From Vermamoeba vermiformis (lineage: Eukaryota > Tubulinea > Echinamoebida), in NCBI GenBank assembly GCA_045837725.1, contig JBEWZL010000175.1, positions 1 through 64,000 on the forward strand: a stretch of DNA of 64,000 bases, in the 5' to 3' direction. Positions 53,869 through 64,000 of the stretch are shown here, piece after piece (position 1 is the first letter of the stretch; each line of letters starts with the position of its first letter). Position numbers and translations under genes: made by a program. The notes under the pieces are model-generated. The model did no database searches and was not told the origin of the DNA. It saw only the letters and a program-made list of their open reading frames with translations.

Positions 53869-56456
53869 CTACATTGAGACCAACTGCCATCTTCCATCGA
53901 TTTTCTTTTCCCGCACAATAATTACCTTGCCGTACACAACTTTGGTTTCTGCGCTCGACTCTGTGATTGCAACTTCGTCGAATTTCCAGCCTTGATAAGG
54001 CGTGTTGAAACAAATTGGCTTCACGACATTTTTGAACAATTCATTTGCCGTTTTGTTCTCAGGTAATCGATCTCTATTAGAAGACATAAAAAGCATCACG
54101 AATTGTTCATCCTTCTGACAAGTGGTCTCCAAGTACGAGCTCAGCACACGTGATGTCATGTATTCTTCTCTCCCGACATTGGTGAAGAAAAATTGTGCAA
54201 GCTGATGTGCAGCTATTTCATGGACCTACGAATTTGTATTAGCATGATCAGGAAATGCACTGAAAAATATCATATCTTATATCTATAATAACGCTTGAAA
54301 TTCCAACTCCGGATTTGAAGAGACTGACTCGACAAAGATATTGCTGGATCTTACCGCCACTTTTCCGTCTACGTCCATCAAGTCCACTTTGATCTTACGA
54401 TTGACTTCAGAGTCGATAAAACTGATCCCGCGACAGCCTACACTTTGAGCGACGCCAATCCGACCATCACTCAACTAACATAAAGAGTTAGTTTTCCAAA
54501 AAAGGCAACGGATCCGGATCTAGATCCGAATGATGAGCATTTTCCCGCTATCTAACTTACTATTGATATATTTCCAGATCGACTTTGCGTCATTGCTAGT
54601 GTGTTAATTAGAGACCCGTCGCTCATGTCGTAAAAGTACAGTTTGGTGTCGCGATAAATAAGCCACATATTGTTGTAGATCATTGTGATCGGGTTCCTCT
54701 TCTAAAATAAATTAAAATTAAGAAAGTTATGTGTTTTTTTTGACGTACCACTTGTCCCGTCGGATAAACAATTTCAGTATTGTCGATAAAATTCCACAAA
54801 ATAATTTGCTCTTCTAGTTGGATCACGACCTTAAAAAACCAACGATATGAGATGATATTATGAGGATATAATATTATTAGTATAAACAATATACCTGATT
54901 ACGTGTCATAAATCCGAATTTTTTATCTCGGCTTTTGATTTGTCGTTTCCATTCTTGTTTCGTCAAAATATCAATGACCGTCAATTCTAGAGTGTTTGAA
55001 TCGCACTAACAAAGGCATAATTAACCTTAATTAAAATTAAATAAGAGAAAGAGGTTACTAACTACGGCCAAGTAATTGTCGTACATGCGACGCCAATATT
55101 CCGAGAAAGGCCTTTGAATTGGCCAGGAAAATATCGCATTGCCTGTCTCTCCGTCATATACAATAATCTTTGGGCTGCAAAAAAGGTTAGTTAATTTTCC
55201 GAATTTTGAATTTTGAAAAAAGAAAAATTCCCGTGCGAACATCGATTTTCGTTAAATTATTGAATTTGATGGGCTTCAATATAATAATACCATCAAATTT
55301 TAGAAACTGTGTCGCTATATTATATTAAGGCATAAACATCTTATATTATTTGAGGTCTGTTGGGACTTACTCCGGCTGCACTTGCAAAATTCCAATGAAA
55401 TTCGAATCAAAGCAATCATTCGGAACTAGAATTTTATCATTCTCTTGCTTTTTTAACATTGTTTCGTCATCGAATATGATTTTCGAGTCCAGCACTGTCG
55501 GATCGAACTTTTTAACTTTGATCCATTTGTACGTAGGTCCATAAAAGTTGCAATGCTAAAAAAATATGTTAATCGTTACCGTCGCATTTTGTCGTAAATT
55601 CTTACAATATTGGCCAAGTAATGGTTAATAAATAAAGTTTGCTGCAGATCCGCCTACAATTGTTCAATTAGAACATTCCATTATAAAAATAATTATAATA
55701 ATCGTTTCATACCCTAGTAGCCTCTCCATTAACTAGATTTATGAAATGCGAATCTGGTCGAGTGAATTTTGCGTGGGTGCTAAGAAGATTGTTAACTACA
55801 TCCGCAAAGCGTTTAAAATAAATTGAATCGTACCTGTAGGATTCACAAACCTCCCAGTTGACGAGGCAAAAATCTTTATATAAACTATAGTTATCAAACC
55901 TTAGCGTCCTTTGTTGTGTAACCTCTTTAGCAACCAAAGTGCGAACTACACATCTGCAGTTTTGTTAGCTAGGCCTATGATAAGACCTTATTATTAAATG
56001 TTTTTTACCTTCCGCTTTTGACGTTGTCAGGAATAAACAGGAGATCCACTACTTTAGTTTTCCAATTAACGGTTCGCTCATCATACTCCACACCCCCAAC
56101 GGAAAGCAATTTATACATATTCTATATATGAATGTCAGTTACTAATTAACAAGGATTCAATTCGTTTGCACGAGCAGGGTTCAGAAATTAAATTTGTTTC
56201 AGAAATAAATCTTAAAAAATGTCTAAAATTCCAATAATTTTGTTATTCTACGCATTTAGAGCTTTAAGGTCATTAATAAATAACGGGCTAAGCAAAATAT
56301 TTTTACCTTCCAGAAATGCAAATCCGCATCAACTCCGTTCCAGCTCTTACACGTCCTACAAGCACTTATAATTACTTTTGGCGACATTGTAAAGAGTAAA
56401 ATGCGCTCGAGGAGCTCTATGGGGATGGTGTTCCACTCCATCACGAACAAAATCAA
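53869..56456 (-). CDS. F-box protein with propeller-like C-terminal repeats
   Basis: The N-terminal F-box (WNTIPIELLERILLFTM, CRTCKSWNGVDADLHFW) would bind Skp1 in an SCF ubiquitin ligase. Around ten short exons then encode beta-strand repeats like a WD or quinoprotein propeller: KIIVYDGETGNAIFSWP, MYDNYLAVV, DKKFGFMTRNQ, QIILWNFIDNTEIVYPTG, KLYFYDMSDGSLINTL, GRIGVAQSVGCRGISFID. The last exon has DEVAITESSAETKVVYGK and ends DGRWQLVSM. Two in-frame Met codons five residues apart can start it; I took the first. It lies between two same-strand Zn2Cys6 genes, on the opposite strand. Confidence 0.7.
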
Positions 56457-56648
56457 AATTTACCACTGTTCAGTCCGGCACAAATTTAAGGTTAATCGCA
56501 TCGAAGGGGCAAGCGGCGGTTACATGTGACCTCAGTAAGTAGTATTATTTCTTTCTTAATCATTAATTATTTGATTCGTCTTACTGTATTTTCAGGTTTT
56601 TTCGATTTTCATTGCCGTTGCAAAACTTCATTTTATCTAATTGTAAGT

Positions 56649-58759
56649 ATGGACAACAATGCCAGGCAGCAACAACGCAAGCACGTATCAATAGCGTGCA
56701 ACAAATGCAGAGAAGCGCATCGCTGCTGTGACGGAGAAATACCTTGTCGAAGGTGCCGCTCACGCAATCTGCAATGTGTTTACGACAAATCAAAAGAAAA
56801 ACCTCGTAGAATATTGGACAAAAATGTAACATATGTATATCCTACAAATGATAGCTCTGGAAACGCTATAATAGCCCAAGGTAAATAGTTATTTATTTTT
56901 CATAATATTTAGATTTTTTTACAAATCACTTAATAATTCATATTTATAGCTAGCTCGATACCAAAAGCCGTACCACAGGCCGATATCAATGCATTTTTAA
57001 ATTATTATGCTTTGGAGTTCAACAAGAGCGCTCATTTTTCGTTGACATTACCGACGTCATGCACGCTCTTGCCACAATCTTTTCCACTAAGCCTTAACAA
57101 TATAAGTACGTCCACTATTATTTTATTACTCAGATTGCCAACCTCGATTATAGGAGAGGATCAAAAGTTTCGCGTGTGCGCTACATTAGCGTTGACTGCG
57201 CTGTAGTTTAGGGCACCCGACACAAGGTCACGTTTTGATGGATCAGGCCAAGTAAGCTAACCTCTAAACCACGCGTATAATTAATAATTATATATGTGCG
57301 ATAAACAATCACAAAAAATAGCTAATGTAGTCATTTGTTCGAGCCAGATCTGCGACTTTTTGTAAATTTTGATAATTTTTCCGACCTGCATTTGCGATTA
57401 AAACTGTATAAATCGTGATTGCCTAATATAATTCTAGGAAATATCTGCCCGACGCACTTTCAAGTTGTACCGTGGACTCAGCGATCGGCTTTAACAGTTT
57501 AGGATGTTGTCACATGATGGAATTTGAATTAACACCGACAACGAACTATTTAAAGCTATCTAAAAGCGTTGCATTAACGATATGGAGGATGCAGCGACGA
57601 GATGCTAATAATAGTATTATTGAAGCTATGAGTACCGCGCCTATTGTTATTCATTCGCTTTTGAAGAGTTTGCAGCTTAATATGACCTCGTTTAATTCCG
57701 ATGGAAATTTAGATTACGCAGTGTACGTTAAAAGGTCTAATGCTAAAAATAGCTAATTTCCTTATTTAGCAAGTGGACACGGAAAAAGTTAGATCAGCTC
57801 TCGGATGTGGCGCTAAAAACTCAAATGCATTATACTGACCTTAATACCCTCGCTACTGTAAGTATAAATTCACTATATTTATCCGCTAAGATTAATATTA
57901 GGGCCTATTCTCGCTATACATGGCCGATGTTACGAGTGTTTTTCAAGCAATTCAAAATGTCGAAGTCGCAGCGAGAAATTTAGCCTGGAAATGGAAAGAG
58001 TACGTTATTATATCGTAATAATATTTATTATAAGCATTAATATTCTTATTGGCTAGCAATTCGGATATTTTTGTGCATATGGTCAGATCGCTCAAATTCG
58101 CTTTGCTACGGGATGAATTAGCAATGAGAAATGAATGTGGCTTATTATTGCAAGTATTTGATAGCATGACCTCGCACAATTCTAGCTCCATGACTTCAAT
58201 GTACACCACTGCATTGTTGTGGTCTGCTTTGGGACTTGAAGACGAACTTCAGCTGGTACGTTCCAACCTATAAAATAGTACAATATTATTATAGACTCGT
58301 GCATATTATTTAATATCGGAATAAGCAGTAATATTTTGACCTAGATCCCAAATCCAACATTTTTTCGATGTCGATCCATTTTTTTGTAGCATTAATTTAA
58401 TTTATTTTGGTTAGTTGGTATTAATCGCTCAACGAATGTCTATATCATATCCTGGAGGCAAATTTATCGTTGAACGATTCGGCAAGCAAGGCGGTCAGAG
58501 AGCAATTGACAGCGAATTGAAATGGAACCCATTTAAAGAGCTGCTAGCAAAGTTTAATTTAACGAATAGCAATAGTAGTAATCAAGACGGCCATATACCA
58601 CCTCCAGTATTAGAACAACAAGGGTCGGACATTAGTGAATCAAAAGAAGTCGGTACAACGGCAACGGATCCGCTCTACTTTGCCTTTGACGAACTGAACG
58701 ATGGTGATAATACTCTTTGTAATAATTACTATGCTGAGAGCTACTTTGCATCTTCTTAA
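56649..58759 (+). CDS. Zn2Cys6 transcription factor-like protein, paralog 2 (frame disturbed)
   Basis: The zinc cluster (ACNKCREAHRCCDGEIPC, then RRCRSRNLQC) has the same spacing as paralog 1. Later exons keep the same landmarks: FRVCATLALTAL, YLPDALSSCTVDSAIGFNSL, MVRSLKFALLRDELAMR, TALLWSALGLEDEL, YPGGKFIVERFG. The acidic C-terminus (LYFAFDELNDGDNT) resembles paralog 1. At 57201-57206 the conserved LTALTLGHLAQGH run is broken: the frame meets TAG, and one extra base (CTG T AGT TTA GGG) would give LSLGHPTQGHVLMDQAK. The surrounding sequence is well conserved, so the break is recent, an error, or bypassed. A leader with a short intron may precede the start, at TTTATCTAATTGTAAG. Confidence 0.72.
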
Positions 58760-58908
58760 TGTAAATACATGTAAATAACGCTTTAAATTTTAATCCTGTT
58801 TAATTTTATTTTTTTTTTTTTTTTTTCCGAAACTCCGGCGATCTGCCCACAAACCAGAAAATTTGGTTTTTTCAATCAGTTTACTTTCAGCTACACGATG
58901 ATAACACG

Positions 58909-61214
58909 ATGGCGAGCATAATTGAATTGCCCTACGAGATACTATGGGCAATAATCGAGCAGCTTCCCGGCAAAACAATCTCCATCTGCGCTCAAGTTTG
59001 TAAACGGTTTTCAGAAATAGCAAACAACGATACACTATGGAAAAATATATGCCATAAAAAGAAGTGGGATAGTGTTGCCACTAGTGTAGCAGCAGCGCTC
59101 AATCAGTCCACAAAAACGAAATCTGAAAAAACAAAAAACCCTTCAAAACCAAAGAAAAAATCAAATAAGGACGAAACTGTTATTAATTGGAAGAAAATCT
59201 ATAAGTACATTGATTTGGACCAGAAACTAAAATTACGGCTACTATACAACGATTATTTTTTTGTCAATCAATATGATCTGTCTTGGCGCGCAGAATGTAA
59301 GCTAAGAAATACATTAAAAATACGATCACTAATGTTAATATATCAGTTTATATTAATGGCAATCAATATGGTCCTCTACCTGAAGAAGCAACCGTGCGTG
59401 GTCTCGTCCGACATTTGACGGATCTGATCAGAATAGAACGCGGTAACCATCCATAACTTTATATTAATATAATAACATATTTTGTTCTAATATTCAAATT
59501 AAATATTATATTGATCGCCGGGCAATTTTTTTTAACCCTCCGTTCTTCAGATCTCCTCGATTTTGACGACAGTCATGGCCGTCAATATGACTATCACTTG
59601 CCTAGCCAAGGTAAATATGATATATATAATCTAGTTATATGACAAAATGGACTCACAATTTGTGATCGCGCAGATCCGCTCTTTCTCCACGTATTTTTCG
59701 TATCGTACCGAACATTCACAACACCAACGGAAGTATTTGAACGACTTTGGGGAAGGTAAATAATAACATCTTATTACTGTAATATAGATGATTTAATCGA
59801 TACTTAGGTACACGACAATTGCGCAAGATCCAAAAGAATCAAACGAGCAATTCGAACAACGAAAAAAAGTTATTATGGATCAGTAAGTCATAAAAATATG
59901 ATGTATTGGTCTTATTAAAGGCTATTTTATAGTGTTGTTGACGCGTTTGTACAATGGATCGTAAACTACGACTTTGTTGAAGTTGGGTTGTCCAAATCCG
60001 TCGATTTTCAAAACTTTTACTCCCATGCAGCACCCGAACATAAAGAGCGTATTAAAAGAGCCCTTATAGATGTACGTAGATAAAAATAGCGAATAAGGTA
60101 TCGACTAACTGTTCGGCTAGTACGAGAAGAAGATTGGCAAAGTATTCGCGTACGACGACAGCTATAAAATTACAATGAAAATTCCAGCGCCAATTCTGCC
60201 AAAAGATTACGAAAAACATTTTTTGCCTAAATTAACCGATCTTGGCTCGTTAGAGCTCGCAAGGTAATGTTTGGCAACGTAGATCCGGATCTGAAACCTT
60301 TCGCTTACACTAATTAATGACCATGTATTATAGACAAATGACGATGTTTGACTTTAAGACTTATCGGCAAATTAATCGCGAAGAATTTACGACGAATTGT
60401 TGGAAGACACAATTGACCGTGAAAATTGAACGCGGGGTCAAACACGAAGAAGGCGCTATTAGCATTTTATTAAGGAGACAAAGCAATGTATGCACTATAT
60501 TATAATATGAAACTAATATTATGGCACTAACAATGTTTTTTAGATGACGTATTGGGTTCTACGAGATATTTTATTGATTACTGATTATCAAGCACGTGTG
60601 GATCGAATTACGTATTTTGTGCATTTAATGAAGGTACGGACATGCAAATGACACGTGTCAAGAATGTCAAACTAACGTGTCAATTACCAGCACTTGTTAC
60701 AGATGAACAATTTTCATTCAGCTTATTCAATATTTCGAGGGTTAACGCATTCGTGGTCGTTGAAACTAACCAAGAACGTGGTCGAAATTTCGATCGTCGT
60801 GCCAATCAGAAGAAAAATTCTTAGAGCGCTGCAAGAGACTGTTCGATCCAGTCAATAATTTCCTTCAGTACAGAAACCTGCTCGTTGAATGTAAAAATCC
60901 TGTACTGCCACTCATAGGTATTACTAAAATAACTACTACCGACCTCTATTTACAGTTCTAATATTTTTTGTGCAGTTGCAACGGTGGCGGAAATTGATCG
61001 GCTAGATCTATTCATGCACAAATCGAATAGCGTTGTTAATTTCAGCAATAGAGTATGGTATTGGGACACCATAAGTCAATATATGAAGCATCAACTAGTT
61101 CCGTACGCCTTCGAAAGGTTGGAGAAGATCCAGATCGAACTTAACAGATACGCTGAAGCTACAATAGCAAATAGCGAAATTGTTGAATTATTCGATAAAC
61201 TAACAATACATTAA
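58909..61214 (+). CDS. F-box plus RasGEF (Cdc25-type) fusion protein
   Basis: The N-terminal F-box (IIELPYEILWAIIEQLPGKT, CAQVCKRFSEIANNDTLW) is followed by a Lys-rich linker. A RasGEF N-terminal domain follows (GPLPEEATVRGLVRHLTD, FLHVFFVSYRTFTTPTEVFE, FVQWIVNYDFVE). The catalytic domain has MTMFDFKTYRQINREEF, LRDILLITDYQARVDRITYF, LNNFHSAYSIFRGL, FDPVNNFLQYRNLL and VNFSNRVWYWDTISQY. It would load Ras-family GTPases with GTP, while the F-box could link it to SCF ligases. Short introns interrupt it throughout. Two places need a frame change: one near 59340-59353, before NGNQYGPLP, and one near 60770. At the second, LTK|TWSKF requires AAGACGTGG where AAGAACGTGG is present. Both flanks are well conserved, so assembly error or recent decay is likely. 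Confidence 0.82.
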
Positions 61215-61351
61215 GCGCGATATTATATAATTATATTTTTATGATAATTACAAGTTTTGTGACTTTTGATACACAGGAAAGAAAATGGTTGAATTGGATC
61301 TGGCTTGGCTAAATAAATACTAATGTCTTATTATTAGATAAGCCATTAGTA

Positions 61352-64000
61352 TTATCTACATGGCCACACATGAATAGTATTATCTACTCCTCCTGTTACC
61401 AAATGAGGATTCCTAAAAAAAATTTTATCGTTAGATCGTACTACCCTTTACAACCGATTTTAATTAATATGGAGCCTTACCTTTTACAAAACTCGATGCA
61501 TTGAATGAAATGAGTATGTGCATCAGGGATTAAACGGATCTGTCGTAATTCTTGCAGATCCCATACTCGTATTGAACGGTCATCGCTGCACGAGAACAAA
61601 TAGCGACCTGAGGGATGGAATGCTAGCCCTCGCACCCAGTTATCATGGCCAACCTAAATAGCATTATTTAGTGATTTGGGTTATTGTTGAAGAAACGAAG
61701 ATCAAATGTTTGTAACGGATCTTCCAAATAAGGAAAACGATATTCGTACGAGCTAAAATGAGAATAGTATTGCTTAAATGTGCTTACCAAAGTAGTTATA
61801 CATCTTCCAGTAGCTGTTTCGCAAATTTTAATCACTTTGTCGCGGGATCCAGATGCGAAATAAAGACCAGGTTTGCTGCTCTTTTCGTCTTGCGGCTTAT
61901 TGGCTGCTTCTTTTAATATTCTTTCTTTTTCATGCAAGTCCTTGCCATTCATCGAATCTTCCAAGAATTTATTTGCCGTCATTGGAGCAAACGCGATGCA
62001 TTCAACTGCATTAGAATGATCCCTATAAAACTCATTAATACGATCACGATTCGCTGTATTAACGCCCTTATATTAATTCAATTATATTTTGCTGTAATTA
62101 TTACCAAACTAAATTTCGTTACAAAATTTGAGCTTGTTTTCAACGAACGGATCTCGATCGGATCTTGTTGAAAAGAGCAGCTATTGAATTATAGATTCTT
62201 ACCTCATGACGGATATATTTTTGCCTGTTTTAATGTCCCAAGCTTTGACTGTTTGATCGGACGAACAACTTAGTAGCAATGAGCCATCTTCGCTTACTGC
62301 AATCTTTCGCACCCATTTGTCGTGGGCTTCAATAGTTTTAACACAATATCTTTAATAATACGTTAGTATCCATCATATATCGCGATATAAATGCTATGAT
62401 TTGACCGGTTTAATTAATTCTAATTGAAAAAATTTGACGAGAAATTTGTTGCGAAGGCCGATGTTTAACGTGATCAGTAACGATTGTATTTCCTTTTTAG
62501 GAAATGTCTATGACATCAGTAACACGTACCCGGTAGCTGTTTCCCAAATCTTAATAGTTTTATCGCGTGAAGATGAAATCAAAAAATCTCCGTTGGGTGT
62601 AAACTTGACGCACGAGACGGTGTGCTCGTGTCCGTGCAGTGTTTTGACGCACGTGTACGTCGAGAAATCCCACAATTTAATCGTCAAATCGTTCGAACAT
62701 GATGCTGGATGTCAAGGTCAGTATAAATAAACGACTATAATCTTCTTTCATGCGTACCTAACATTTTTCCTTTTGGTTCAAAATCGAGGTCCCGTACTGC
62801 TCCTGTGTGACCCTACAACAGAAAATTCATCAGTATTTACATCACAAAAGCGAATAACACTAAAATTAATTAAAGATACGGTCCTAGTATTGTCATTAAT
62901 AATAATGAAGCTAAATTAACGAGATCTGAATCTTTTGTTCGTAGTAGCCTTAAGGGCCGATTAAATTATTAAGACGTCATAATGCTCTATATTATGGCGT
63001 AGAATATAATTATAACGTCATTCTCGTGCATCAGAATCGGTACCTTTAGTGTCTGTTGAAACACGCCTTCTTCGTAGTCCCACACTCTGATCATTGCGTC
63101 CTCACTCGCGGAACACACCACATCGAATTCAGGGTGCGACACGAGACTGTTAATGGCATCGCGATGTCCTAATTAGGAAATGTAAGTATCAAACGCAAAG
63201 ATCATCAGTAATATTTTTTTCCGTAATAATCGTACTTGATTAGCATCAACTAATATTTGCTGTCATTTTTCGTCGTATAATAATACTATATTTGGCAATA
63301 TAACAAAAGATTACAAATTGGCGCGTGATTTAAATGTTCGATAACGCGAAGCATAATCGATGGAAATATCGTTCAAATGTATTAATTGTAGGGAATCATA
63401 TAATTACCTTTTAATACATGTCGTGGCGGTCCTCGTGGCAGTGTTTCTTTTGATTTTTCTTTGCCTGTCTTCTTTTCTTTTATTTCTTCCTCATATTGCG
63501 TTACTTTTGTTTCTAACTCCATAATCTAAGCGGTATAATTAATTAGTGGTATTATTACACCGAGATTTTGTGTGAGGCGTTACATTAAAAAAACGGACAG
63601 ATTCAATCCAAAGAAAAATAAATTTAGAAATTTAATACGCTCGTTTATATTGTGTATTTGTATAATTACGTCAATATGCTTTATTATTGCGCGATAATTA
63701 CCTTTTTTTGCAACCGTAGAATGGATGCCCACTTCTTTTCAAGCAAACCATTTTTTTTCGGATCTATATCAACATTTGCCTCTTTTCTAAAAGCTTCAAA
63801 ACTATCTTCAAATCCAGCAGAATTTAAATAGTCCAGAATTGCTTGGTTCCTAATTTAATAGAGGGCGTTATTATTTTATTCGATAATTAAATCTGAAAAA
63901 ACTTGATCATTAATTCCAACAGCTGCTTTATCCATATTAACTTACAATTCTTGACGTTGTCTATTTGTTAATACGGAACCAGATCGATCCGTAGACTTTG
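61352..64000 (-). CDS. LIS1 / PAFAH1B1-type dynein regulator, 5' end outside window
   Basis: LIS1 binds dynein with NudE/NudC and acts in nuclear migration. From the window edge inward are [20 protein letters not shown] (LisH), [20 protein letters not shown] (linker and coiled coil), and WD repeats: [57 protein letters not shown]. Towards the C-terminus are [45 protein letters not shown] and the closing [15 protein letters not shown]. The final repeat resembles the animal LIS1 end. The Trp of one WD dipeptide is Cys (KICETATG). An N-terminal extension ([11 protein letters not shown]) precedes the usual LisH start, so the true start is beyond the window. The stop is about 140 bases from that of the convergent RasGEF gene. 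Confidence 0.92.

Overview
This is nuclear DNA of a eukaryote with compact, intron-rich genes. Introns are mostly 45-80 bases, GT-AG, often with a GTAAGT donor. The gene set is a RasGEF with an F-box, LIS1, a CLC channel, a calponin-homology/LIM protein, a class C (GABA-B-like) GPCR, an ABCG transporter, Zn2Cys6 factors and many F-box proteins. I infer a free-living unicellular amorphean, most likely an amoebozoan; an early-diverging fungal relative is possible. No rRNA or mitochondrial marker is present to settle this.

Region 1 (1 to ~13.4 kb) is accessory in character. It has five or six genes of unknown family, on both strands. One encodes a DUF7869-like, transposase-like protein (8.7-11.0 kb). 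Another encodes an RPA1 N-terminal-like OB fold joined to a coiled coil (11.4-13.2 kb). Between them lie two clusters of ~80-base units, each carrying a palindrome and a tRNA T-arm (B-box) sequence. Four different short tandem arrays and a run of well-spaced minus-strand splice signals with little coding sequence are also here. I read this as a multi-gene mobile or fast-evolving element of undescribed type; its ends were not found.

Region 2 (14.2-39.9 kb) is mainly ordinary host genes: a GT31 glycosyltransferase and a polysaccharide-pyruvyl-transferase-like membrane protein (tail to tail), a very large ABCG transporter with a long ectodomain, a large secreted surface protein, a class C GPCR, a CH-LIM protein, a CLC chloride channel with a tRNA-like sequence in one intron, and a Crinkler/RHS-type ATPase. 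Several of these suggest cell-surface and signalling work.

Region 3 (40.3-51.6 kb) is a duplication zone. A patchwork of fragments copied from the CLC gene and from an F-box-like family gene precedes a tandem pair of secreted GPI-like proteins with a shared upstream repeat. A SNAP-family protein and two members of the F-box-like family follow.

Region 4 (51.8-64 kb) holds two paralogous Zn2Cys6 regulators flanking a convergent F-box/propeller gene, then an F-box-RasGEF fusion, then the 3' part of LIS1.

Several conserved genes carry apparent one-base insertions relative to family or paralog. Assembly error, true decay and +1 frameshifting cannot be told apart from sequence alone. Exon boundaries were read by eye from splice consensus and phase; those marked uncertain should be treated as provisional.
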